Positions 23,658-31,460 of a DNA stretch of 47,463 nucleotides are shown here, piece by piece. Each line of letters begins with the position of its first letter. The stretch's first letter is position 1. The DNA comes from Streptomyces sp. ST2-7A (GTDB lineage Bacteria; Actinomycetota; Actinomycetes; Streptomycetales; Streptomycetaceae). The notes beneath the pieces were generated by a model that made no database searches, had not been told where the DNA came from, and saw only the letters and a list, made by a program, of their open reading frames with translations. The stretch lies in contig NZ_JAJUWS010000049.1 in NCBI RefSeq assembly GCF_021390475.1, positions 1 to 47,463 of the forward strand, read 5' to 3'. The translations under genes and the position numbers were made by a program.

Positions 23658-26600
23658 GTGCAGCTTGATCTTCCCGGCGGACGCCTGTCCAGCAAGCTGT
23701 GGACCCGTCAGCGTGATGCCGCGGACTGTGTGCTCAACGCGTTCGCGATGGGACGCACACGACAGCAGGTGATCATGCCGTGCGGTACCGGCAAGACCCA
23801 CCTCGCCGTCCACATCGCCCACGAGATCACCGCCAACAGTCACAGCCTGACCCTGCTGCCCACCCTGGAGCTGCTGAACCAGACCGCCCGCGTCTGGTAC
23901 ACCGCCGGCCGCCCGGGCCGCTACCTCGGTGTCTGCTCCGACCCGCAGACCAGCGAGCCCGTCCTCGACGGCATCCTCACCATGACAAGCGACCCGGCGC
24001 GCCTGGCCCAGGCCGTGCGAGACGCCGACGGTCCGGTCAACGTCTTCGCCACCTACGCCGCGCTGAAGAAGCTCCGCCTGGCCCACCGTGACCATCAACT
24101 GCCCCGCTGGGACATCGCCATCGTCGATGAAGCCCACCGCACCGCCGGAGCCCGCAGCAAGGCTTGGGGCGTCATCCACGACGACGACGCCATCCCCGCC
24201 CGCCACCGCCTTTACCTCACCGCCACACCCCGCATCTGGGACGTCAACCGGGGCGTCGTCACCGAACCGATCGCCTCCATGGACGATGTATCGCTCTACG
24301 GCACCGTCGCCTACCGCTACTCCCTGGCCGAGGCCATCCACGAAGGCAGACTCGCCGACTACCGCATCGCGGCCCCCGAGATCCACCACCCGCAGCTGCG
24401 CGCCTTCCTGACAAGCCGCACCAAGCGGGGCGGCCGCACCCCGCAGGCCGATGCTGCGCGGGTCGCCGCAGCCCAACTGGCCCTGCTCAAAGCCCGCGAG
24501 GATCACTACATTCAGCGGGCGGTCTCCTTCAGCCGCAGCATCGCGCAGTGCGAAGCCCTCGCCGAAACCCTCCCGCAGACCGCCGCCGTCATCCCCGGAG
24601 GGCATGCCGACGGCCTGTGGGTGTCCAGCGTCCACTCGAAACAGTCAAGGACAGTGCGACGCGAGCGCATGAGCCACTTCGGGCAGGCCCCCACCGCGGG
24701 GCCCGAAGGCTCGCTCGCCGAGCTCCGCGTCCTGTGCAACGTCCGCCTGTGCGTCGAAGGCGTCGACTTCCCGCTGGCCGACTCCGTACTGTTCGCCGAC
24801 CCCAAGCAGTCCACCATCGACATCATCCAGGCCATCGGACGGGCCCTGCGTATCGGCCCCGGCATGAACAAGGTCTCCACCTTGATCATCCCCGTTTTGT
24901 TCGGTCCCGGGCAGCGCCCCGAGGAGGCAACCTTCGGCACGCCCTACCACCTGCTCCACCAGGTCATGATCGCGCTGCGGGCTTACGACGAGCACTATTT
25001 CTACCGCCTGCCGATCAGCGGCCGCCGCCTGCTCATCTCTACCCCCGACTACGCCGTCCGCCCCGCCCGCGCCGTGGAGATCGCCCCCCACCTGATGCTG
25101 CGCATCATGGAGCCCGAACCGGACATCTGGGACGCCGGGATGGCCGCCGCCCGGGCCTTCCAGGCCGAACACGGACACCTCGACGTCCCCAGCAATCACA
25201 TCACCGACGACGGGTTTCATCTCGGCTGCTGGCTCGGCTATCAGCGCGCCCTCAAAGCCGCCGGACACCTGCCTGCGGCACGCGTCGCCGCACTGGCCAC
25301 CTTCAACATCACCTGGCGCCACGACCCGGCCAGCACTGAGGCCTTCCTCGAAACCGCGCAGGCCTACGCACGCGAGCACGGCCACCTCCTTCCCCACGAC
25401 GCGCAGGAGACCTATCAGCGCCGCCCTCTCGCGCAGTGGCTCCTGCAGCAGCGCGGCCAGGACGACGCAGGCACCCTGCCCGACCCCTATCGGCGCGCCC
25501 TGCGTGACATCGACCGCTGGTGGAACCCCCACTGGTCCGACGCGTGGCAGCGCACTCTGGCGCGGGTCCGCGACAGCACGTCGCCGCCGCTTATCACCCC
25601 CGGCCCTCTGCCCGGCGACGCAGACCACGTAACCCGCTGGCTCGACCGACAGTTCGACATGTTCCCCACCCTGGCCAAGGAACAGCGCCAGCAACTGGCG
25701 GCACTGCCGTTCAAGGAGAGCCCGCTGGCCCTGGCGCTCCGTCGCACCCCCACCAACCACTTCGCAGGCGGCCTGCGCGCCGCCCGGCACTTCTACCGCC
25801 AGCACCACCACTTGCAGGTCCCGCCCGACTTCCACGCCGGCGAAGGCGATCGACGCTTCCCGCTCGGCCCATGGATCACCGACCTGCGTGCCCAGGCCCG
25901 CCAAGGTGCCCTCAGCAGCGAGGAGATCGCATCCTTGGACGCACTGGCCATGGAGTGGACACCGGCTTCCCAGCGCGCACAGACGCCGTTGGCACCGCTT
26001 CCATCAGCACAGACCCCCGCTGTCGTCACGAGCAATCCCGCGGCTGGGGAGGAACCGGCTCTCCAGGACATTGCCGCGTTGGTGGGTGCGCACGACCCCG
26101 TGTTTTGGACGGCCGAGAGCGAGCCGCCACCGGGCCTGGCCCCGATGATCTTCGGCGGGGGCGGCCACCGGACGCTGATCAGCATGCCCGCCGGAGCAGG
26201 CAAGACCACCACCATCGCGTCCGCCGTGCTTGAACTCGCCCCGGAAACCTGCCTGATCCTCGGCCCGGATGTGCTCTACCTCCGCAAAGTCGCCGCCACC
26301 TGGCGGAAAGTGGGCGACAGGACGCAGGCGGGCCTGGGCTTCGGCCCGCACGGCGGTGCCCGTCTGTCGAGCGCTGCCGATCTGGCCGACTGGATCAGAC
26401 AGCAGCCGCCCGGAGCGCTGGTGTTCGCCCGCTACGCAGATGCCCGGCTGGTCGCCGACAGCCACCGTCGCCACGACCTGCCTGCCTGGGGACACCTCGT
26501 CGTCGAAGAAGCGCACCGCACGGCAGAGGGCATCATCACGCCGGAACACCCCTATGCCGGCATCCACTACGACGACCGCATCCTGGCCCGGCGGCGCATC

Positions 26601-27278
26601 TATCTGACGGCCACTCCACGCATCCCCCGCCAGATGGCACCCGGACTCAAGGCGCGCGACGTGGACTGGGCGGTTCACATGCCTGCACAAAAGATCTTCG
26701 GGAGTCACATCGTCCCGACGAGCCGGCAGGCGCTGGAGGACGAAGACCTGCTGGCGCCCTGCCAGCTGGAGGTGGTCCGCGTCCGCAGAAACCCCGCCTC
26801 GCGGCGTCCGCGGCAATGGTCCACCGAAGCCAACGCAACCGCGCAGATCATCGAACGGCTCCGGCTGCGCCGTGTCGCGGTCGTACTGGCCACGAGGGAC
26901 GAGGCCCAGAAGTTCGGCATACAGCTGGCGGTGGACATGCTCGACGCAGCGATCCTCCTGGAGGGCGACCCGCCGGCAGGGCGGTACGCACACGACCAGC
27001 CGGTCATCCGCTGCGTATACAGGAGTTACAACCCGTTGCCCCGCGACCTCGACGCCATCGTGCTGCCGGACCCCAACTGCACCGCCACACAACTCGTCAA
27101 CGTCCTGCGCCCGCTCATGGCACAAGACGTACGGCGTGTGGCCCGCACCAGGGTCCTCGTGCCGCACGCCGTGGACAGCGATGATGACCCGCCGAGCGAC
27201 CAGTCCCTCCTCGTCCAGCGCGTCACCGCCGCCTTCTGGGCGCACGACCCCACAGAGCCCATCGCCCCACCGCGCTGA
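23658..27278 (+). CDS. Tandem SF2 helicase with helicase-associated domains
   Basis: A 1,206-residue protein. The first part is a complete SF2 helicase: P-loop PCGTGKT (about 41-47), DEAH box VDEAHRT (157-160), LTATP, and motif VI QAIGRALRIG. Three helicase-associated (HA) repeats follow, recognisable from AEHGHLDVP, REHGHLLPH and RQHHHLQVP with spaced tryptophans. From about residue 845 a second helicase begins: PAGAGKTTT, then VVEEAHRT (first Asp changed to Glu), YLTATPRIP, and a motif VI worn down to QLVNVLRPL. HA helicases are common on Streptomyces linear ends; a tandem copy is unusual. The GTG at 23658 follows GCGGAG, and the frame is open further upstream. It diverges from tniQ. Confidence 0.8.
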   Translation: MQLDLPGGRLSSKLWTRQRDAADCVLNAFAMGRTRQQVIMPCGTGKTHLAVHIAHEITANSHSLTLLPTLELLNQTARVWYTAGRPGRYLGVCSDPQTSEPVLDGILTMTSDPARLAQAVRDADGPVNVFATYAALKKLRLAHRDHQLPRWDIAIVDEAHRTAGARSKAWGVIHDDDAIPARHRLYLTATPRIWDVNRGVVTEPIASMDDVSLYGTVAYRYSLAEAIHEGRLADYRIAAPEIHHPQLRAFLTSRTKRGGRTPQADAARVAAAQLALLKAREDHYIQRAVSFSRSIAQCEALAETLPQTAAVIPGGHADGLWVSSVHSKQSRTVRRERMSHFGQAPTAGPEGSLAELRVLCNVRLCVEGVDFPLADSVLFADPKQSTIDIIQAIGRALRIGPGMNKVSTLIIPVLFGPGQRPEEATFGTPYHLLHQVMIALRAYDEHYFYRLPISGRRLLISTPDYAVRPARAVEIAPHLMLRIMEPEPDIWDAGMAAARAFQAEHGHLDVPSNHITDDGFHLGCWLGYQRALKAAGHLPAARVAALATFNITWRHDPASTEAFLETAQAYAREHGHLLPHDAQETYQRRPLAQWLLQQRGQDDAGTLPDPYRRALRDIDRWWNPHWSDAWQRTLARVRDSTSPPLITPGPLPGDADHVTRWLDRQFDMFPTLAKEQRQQLAALPFKESPLALALRRTPTNHFAGGLRAARHFYRQHHHLQVPPDFHAGEGDRRFPLGPWITDLRAQARQGALSSEEIASLDALAMEWTPASQRAQTPLAPLPSAQTPAVVTSNPAAGEEPALQDIAALVGAHDPVFWTAESEPPPGLAPMIFGGGGHRTLISMPAGAGKTTTIASAVLELAPETCLILGPDVLYLRKVAATWRKVGDRTQAGLGFGPHGGARLSSAADLADWIRQQPPGALVFARYADARLVADSHRRHDLPAWGHLVVEEAHRTAEGIITPEHPYAGIHYDDRILARRRIYLTATPRIPRQMAPGLKARDVDWAVHMPAQKIFGSHIVPTSRQALEDEDLLAPCQLEVVRVRRNPASRRPRQWSTEANATAQIIERLRLRRVAVVLATRDEAQKFGIQLAVDMLDAAILLEGDPPAGRYAHDQPVIRCVYRSYNPLPRDLDAIVLPDPNCTATQLVNVLRPLMAQDVRRVARTRVLVPHAVDSDDDPPSDQSLLVQRVTAAFWAHDPTEPIAPPR

Positions 27279-27305
27279 GCAGGGCCGTGACACCTGTCGT
27301 CCCCA

Positions 27306-27527
27306 TCACCCCCGCCGCCTCCATCGACCCACGCCGGGGTGAGTGACTTCGCTCGGTGGGGCGGAGACGAGGATCCCCAGTGGGGTCTCGCCGCCGCATT
27401 CGCTGCTGCGGCGGATGTTCGCGTCGGGGGTGAACCGCAGGCGGACCAGCTCGGCGCGGGGTGTGCCGCACGGGGTGCAGGTGCCCTCGCGGACGCCGCG
27501 CAGTACCTCGGCGTGGGCCTTGGCCAT
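27306..27527 (-). CDS. Small hypothetical protein
   Basis: A 73-residue protein whose ATG follows AAGGAG at ideal spacing, which is the main reason to accept it. It opens with AKAHAEVLRGVREGTCTPC and contains a CTPC and a later CGGE motif, which might bind a metal. I do not recognise a family. It diverges from the Tap/Tpg cluster and shares that upstream region, including the 22-bp inverted repeat, and ends close to the stop of the tandem helicase gene on the other strand. Confidence 0.5.
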   Translation of the reverse strand: MAKAHAEVLRGVREGTCTPCGTPRAELVRLRFTPDANIRRSSECGGETPLGILVSAPPSEVTHPGVGRWRRRG

Positions 27528-27584
27528 GTGTCTCCTTGGTTGCCTGGGCGGCGGTGGGCTCGTCGGTCCGTCGATCAGTCCGAT

Positions 27585-27646
27585 AACTCTTCAACTTGTT
27601 GCGAAGTCTCCCAGTCGCTGATAACTTTGCAACAAGTTAAAGAGTT
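27585..27646. promoter_or_regulatory. 22-bp inverted repeat before the Tap/Tpg cluster
   Basis: The left arm (27585-27606) and the right arm (27625-27646) match at 20 of 22 positions when one is reversed. The core is AACTCTT, one variable base, AACTTGTTGC, one variable base, AAG. The 18-base spacer and arms are AT-rich in a G+C-rich region. The right arm ends 23 bases before the GTG of the first gene of the cluster. This is well placed for an operator or a binding site of the HTH proteins encoded downstream. Confidence 0.65.
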
Positions 27647-27668
27647 CGCTAGTGGGAGGGTGGACGGG

Positions 27669-28001
27669 GTGCTGCAGATCCAGCTGGGAGCCGAGCGGCC
27701 CGCTGACACCGGCGACGGGCTGGGACGCGTCACGATCGGATGGCGTCCCGGTATGTCCGAGGACGAAGCCTGGCAGGCAGGGCGCGGCATCTGGAAGTTC
27801 AACGCCGACCGGGCTCTGTCCCAGGACGAGGTGCAGATCATCAACACTGAGGGCACGGTACTCGCGGTCGCGAGGATCACCGGGATCTCCAAGCACGGGG
27901 ACCGCTATGCCCTCGAGGGCGACCTGCTGCGCGGCGATGCGCGGGTGGGCCGGCCCACGCCGAGCCCGCACCTGTCCCGTAACCCCGTCACCTACATCTG
28001 A
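27669..28001 (+). CDS. Conserved hypothetical, first gene of telomere cluster
   Basis: A 110-residue protein with the look of a conserved Streptomyces plasmid protein (RVTIGWRPGMSEDEAWQAGR, ARITGISKHGDRYALEGD, SPHLSRNPVTYI). The GTG at 27669 is preceded by GGGAGG at good spacing; another in-frame GTG lies nine bases upstream. It is beta-rich with no membrane segment. It is 12 bases from the Tap-like gene and probably co-transcribed with it and the Tpg-like gene. Its function is unknown, but its place suggests a role with the replicon rather than with defence. Confidence 0.7.
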   Translation: MLQIQLGAERPADTGDGLGRVTIGWRPGMSEDEAWQAGRGIWKFNADRALSQDEVQIINTEGTVLAVARITGISKHGDRYALEGDLLRGDARVGRPTPSPHLSRNPVTYI

Positions 28002-28013
28002 GAGGGCGGATCG

Positions 28014-29543
28014 ATGAGCGACTTCGACGCGATCGACTCGCTGCTCGCCTCTCTCACCCCCCAGTCCGCGCTCCCCGAAGCGCGGGTACGCCGCGGGCTG
28101 CGTGAGCGGGCCGGCCTGTCGAAGGCCCAGCTGGCCAGGACTCTCGGAGTGAGCCCCTCCACGGTCACAGGGTGGGAGACCGGCCGGGACCCGTCTGGGG
28201 AGCTCAGGACGAAGTACGCCTACCTCTTGGACGGCCTGGCCGCGAAACTCGCACCCCCCGCCCCGCAGCCCGCAGACGAAGCCCCCGCGCCCCCGCCCGC
28301 GTTGGACGAGAACACAACGTCTCCGGCACCCGGGCCGGCCGCAGACGACGACATGGACGACGTCGAAGCTCTGGCCGCGCCTGAGCCGTGTGTCCTGTGC
28401 GGGCAGCCGGCCCGCCACCAGGTCGCCGGTTTTCCCCAGCACCTCGACCCCGCCCAGTGCGCCAGCACAGCCCCCGTACCCGACACCCCCGCCAAACGGT
28501 CGGAGGGCCGCACGGCGAAGCCGGTAAAGGCCGTGCCCGCGGGCCGCCGTGCGCCGACCGCGTCCGACGCCGACCCGTCCGGCCCGACCGCGGCGGCCGT
28601 GGCCGAGGCGCTCGAGGCGCACGAGGGCGATGTGGAGGCGGCGACCGCAGCGCTGGTCAAGCGGGCGATCCCGGATGCGATGGCCCTGCTGGACGAGACC
28701 CGCAGGGGCGGCCGCTACGCCGTCGTCGCCCACCCCTGGATCCCGGACATCCTGCGCAAGCAGTCCGCGCGCGGCGCCGACCAGATCTGGGAGGCCCGCC
28801 CCAAGTGGAGCCGCCCCGAACTTCCCGCAGGCCGACACGAGGTGACGGCCCTGGACATCAACGGCGCCTATCTCAGCGCGCTCAAGACGCACCTTCCACT
28901 CGGCCAACTGGAGCACACCACCGGCAACATGCACGACCGCCGCCGCGCCGGCGTCCACCTGATCAACCCGCCCGCATGGGAGCACGGCGCGTACCTGCCC
29001 AACCCGATCGGCAACCGTGACGAACCCGGCCCCCTGTGGGTCACCGAACCCACCCTGCGCCTGCTGCTGCGCCTGTCCGGCCCGAAGTACGGCCTGTGCG
29101 AACCCCCCGAGATCCACGAGTCGTTCACCTCAGGGGCGACGGAGAGCCTGCTGGAGAAGTTCCGCATCACTCTCAAGGACGCCCGCGACACCGCGATCGC
29201 CGCCGACGACGAGGTGACGCTGGAGTACGTGAAGGCGATGTACTCGAAGTTCGTCTCCACGATGGGGGAGTCGAACTACAACCGGGAGCTGTACCGCCCC
29301 GACTGGATGCACCTGATCCGGTCGCAGGCCTTCGCCAACCTCTGGGCCAAAGCCCTCAAGGCACACGACGCCGGCCTGACGGTCGTCCGCGTGATGGGCA
29401 CCGACGAACTCCACGTCGTCGGCGACTGGCGGCGTGTCTTCCCGGAAGGCCGTGGAGTTTCCGAGGTGAAGGTCAAGGACGTGTACGCCGTCGGCGCCGA
29501 GCCCGCAGACCCGGCTGCTGCCGGACAGACCGACGAGAACTGA
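28014..29543 (+). CDS. Tap-like telomere-associated protein
   Basis: A 509-residue protein with an N-terminal XRE helix-turn-helix (about 24-75: RERAGLSKAQLARTLGVSPS, VTGWETGRDP), a proline-rich linker, a possible zinc knuckle (CVLCG to QC, 126-149) and a large C-terminal domain. This matches the layout of Tap, which binds telomere DNA and recruits the terminal protein, though it is shorter than the classical ~740 residues. The C-terminal domain has polymerase-like motifs: DINGAYLSAL (Asp 281), VKAMYSKFVSTMGES (Lys 407) and MGTDELHV (Asp 464). The ATG follows GAGGGCGGA. The Tpg-like gene follows after 16 bases, as in tap-tpg operons. Confidence 0.72.
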   Translation: MSDFDAIDSLLASLTPQSALPEARVRRGLRERAGLSKAQLARTLGVSPSTVTGWETGRDPSGELRTKYAYLLDGLAAKLAPPAPQPADEAPAPPPALDENTTSPAPGPAADDDMDDVEALAAPEPCVLCGQPARHQVAGFPQHLDPAQCASTAPVPDTPAKRSEGRTAKPVKAVPAGRRAPTASDADPSGPTAAAVAEALEAHEGDVEAATAALVKRAIPDAMALLDETRRGGRYAVVAHPWIPDILRKQSARGADQIWEARPKWSRPELPAGRHEVTALDINGAYLSALKTHLPLGQLEHTTGNMHDRRRAGVHLINPPAWEHGAYLPNPIGNRDEPGPLWVTEPTLRLLLRLSGPKYGLCEPPEIHESFTSGATESLLEKFRITLKDARDTAIAADDEVTLEYVKAMYSKFVSTMGESNYNRELYRPDWMHLIRSQAFANLWAKALKAHDAGLTVVRVMGTDELHVVGDWRRVFPEGRGVSEVKVKDVYAVGAEPADPAAAGQTDEN

Positions 29544-29559
29544 CAGGCCAGGAGTTCAC

Positions 29560-30132
29560 GTGCCCGATCGCACCATCGATTTCGGCAAGTACGGCGCCCA
29601 AGGCATCAAGGGCCACGAGGCCGTCGCCCGCCGACTCGACGCCCTCGCCGACTTCATCACTTCTCCTGTCACCACCCGGCGCGGCCTTATGGCCCGTCTG
29701 CACTACCTCACCCGCACCCCTCACGCCCGCGCCGCCGCCTACGACGCGGGCCTGACCGTCACCGATCGCACCCTGAAGGCATGGCTGGCCGGCACCCGCA
29801 ATCCCACCAGGCAGAACCTCGCCCGGGTCGAAGCTGCCTACCGCACGGTCCGCCGCCACAACGTCGCCCGCTACCTACTGGCGCGCCTCAACCGCGCTGG
29901 CCGGGGCACCCGCGTCGAGATCCACCCGCTCAACCAGTCCGGCGTACGTACCGCCCACCAGCGGGTCGTGGAATTCCGCACCCTCAACATCCGCCATTGG
30001 GAGGCCATCATCGACGCCTGGTCCACCGGCGACGACCGGGCCCTAGGCGACGCCTGGATCGAGCAGATCGTCGACCTCGGCTCGCAGTGGGGCCAGTACG
30101 AGTACGTCACCAACATCGGCTTCGCCGCCTGA
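29560..30132 (+). CDS. Tpg-like terminal protein
   Basis: A 190-residue protein with the size and layout of Tpg, the protein covalently attached to the 5' ends of Streptomyces linear DNA and serving as primer. A helix-turn-helix (AAAYDAGLTVTDRTLKAWL, about 65-84) is followed by a basic segment. A C-terminal domain then ends in IDAWSTGDDRALGDAWIEQI and GQYEYVTNIGF, which aligns loosely with the end of Tpg. Sequence identity to classical Tpg is low, as expected for a replicon with an unusual telomere. The GTG start follows CAGGAG. The priming Thr/Ser/Tyr cannot be chosen by eye. Confidence 0.62.
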   Translation: MPDRTIDFGKYGAQGIKGHEAVARRLDALADFITSPVTTRRGLMARLHYLTRTPHARAAAYDAGLTVTDRTLKAWLAGTRNPTRQNLARVEAAYRTVRRHNVARYLLARLNRAGRGTRVEIHPLNQSGVRTAHQRVVEFRTLNIRHWEAIIDAWSTGDDRALGDAWIEQIVDLGSQWGQYEYVTNIGFAA

Positions 30133-30227
30133 ACCGCTGTAGAGGCTTAGATTCGCTGCACGGTCTCATGTGCCGAAGCACGTGCACACCCGTGCGCCGG
30201 ACAACGATCCCGATCCGGACTGGCCAC

Positions 30228-31460
30228 CTAGATGGAGGAGGGCGGGAGGAGACGGTCCAGAACGGCGTCATGTTCTTGGAACACTACCCGTCCCATGTCG
30301 CGCAGTGCACGGGCGAGCTGCAGGTCGATGTCTTCGTCGGTGAGCGGGCCCAGCAGCACTGCGGACGGGTGGGTGCCGGCGTCGTGGAGTGTGGCCAGGT
30401 CCATGGCGACGAGCCTGGCGCCGTACAGACGGGTGACAGTGTGTGCGATGCCGAGGCCTGGCCCGTCCATGTCGCCTGCGTACTGCAGTGCTACGCCCTG
30501 GTCGACGGCGAGTTGCAGCAGGGCGTGGTCGACGGCGCGCAACTGTCCGCTGGTGCACGCCAGCGGCGTGGTGTGGCCGCGGGCGAGGGCGGATTCGAGG
30601 ACGGAGGGGTTCTCCACCACGGTGACCGTCTGGGTCGGGTCCAGACGTGGGGGAGTGCGGGTCAGGTCGAACAGGTGCAGCGCGACCGGGGCGACGGCGT
30701 CGCGTAGGCGCCGGTCGACCGGTCCGTCGCCGATGGCCTGGACGTGGTGGAGCAGCACGGTGGCGGTGAGCCGGTCAGGGACCACTCCGCTCTGCTCGAG
30801 CAGGGCGCGGATCCGGTCCGGCCGTGTTGGCTCCACCTGGCCCGTCAGTTCGGCGACCAGTGTGACGAGTCGGCTGCCGGCGAGGGTGTCGAGGTCGAAG
30901 AAGTGGGGGTCACCAGCAGTGTCGTGGGCGAGCTTGGGCAGCGAGACCGGCGGGTCGATCGGCAGCCGTGTCGCCACGGCGGCGAGGGCATCGACCAGCT
31001 TGCGCACCCCTGTGCCTTCGTCGACGCCGATCCCGGCGGCGCGCATCCGTGCGACCAGCCCCGGACACGCCGGCAGCTGTGCGGCCGCGTACTGCCACAC
31101 ATCCTGGCGTAGCGCCGCCTCGCTCACGCGCTGCCGCACGCGGTTGATCACCGGCCGTCCCACAGCCTGCTCCACCACAGTCACCAAGTCCTGAGGTTCC
31201 AGCCGCAGCACTTGGCACAGTGCTCGCACCGGCACTCGCGCCCCGCGGGCGTCCACCACCACCGCGGAAGTGCCGCGCCGCAGTCGGCCCGCGTCGTCCA
31301 GCCACGCCCGCAACGCCGCTACCCCCGCCGGTGGCAGCCCGGTCACCCGCACACTCGCCACGGCCGCCGGATCCGTCCCAGCACACAACCGGTCGTGTAC
31401 GGCGGCCCACAGCGGGGCCAGCGCCTCATCGCCCGCGACCCATTCCCATGTCGTGCCCAT
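30228..31460 (-). CDS. jetD: Wadjet JetD, DUF2399 Toprim nuclease
   Basis: A 410-residue protein of the TIGR02679/DUF2399 family, last gene of the Wadjet operon. The C-terminal part is a Toprim domain, with the acidic residue in VTVVENPSVLE and the D-x-D of YAGDMDGPGL, the metal site of topoisomerase-like nucleases. In Wadjet, JetD cuts DNA once the JetABC motor has recognised a small closed circle. The ATG overlaps the JetC stop by one base (TGATG), so translation is coupled. The N-terminal half (DALAAVATRLPIDPPVSLPK) is the DUF2399-specific arm. Confidence 0.85.
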   Translation of the reverse strand: MGTTWEWVAGDEALAPLWAAVHDRLCAGTDPAAVASVRVTGLPPAGVAALRAWLDDAGRLRRGTSAVVVDARGARVPVRALCQVLRLEPQDLVTVVEQAVGRPVINRVRQRVSEAALRQDVWQYAAAQLPACPGLVARMRAAGIGVDEGTGVRKLVDALAAVATRLPIDPPVSLPKLAHDTAGDPHFFDLDTLAGSRLVTLVAELTGQVEPTRPDRIRALLEQSGVVPDRLTATVLLHHVQAIGDGPVDRRLRDAVAPVALHLFDLTRTPPRLDPTQTVTVVENPSVLESALARGHTTPLACTSGQLRAVDHALLQLAVDQGVALQYAGDMDGPGLGIAHTVTRLYGARLVAMDLATLHDAGTHPSAVLLGPLTDEDIDLQLARALRDMGRVVFQEHDAVLDRLLPPSSI

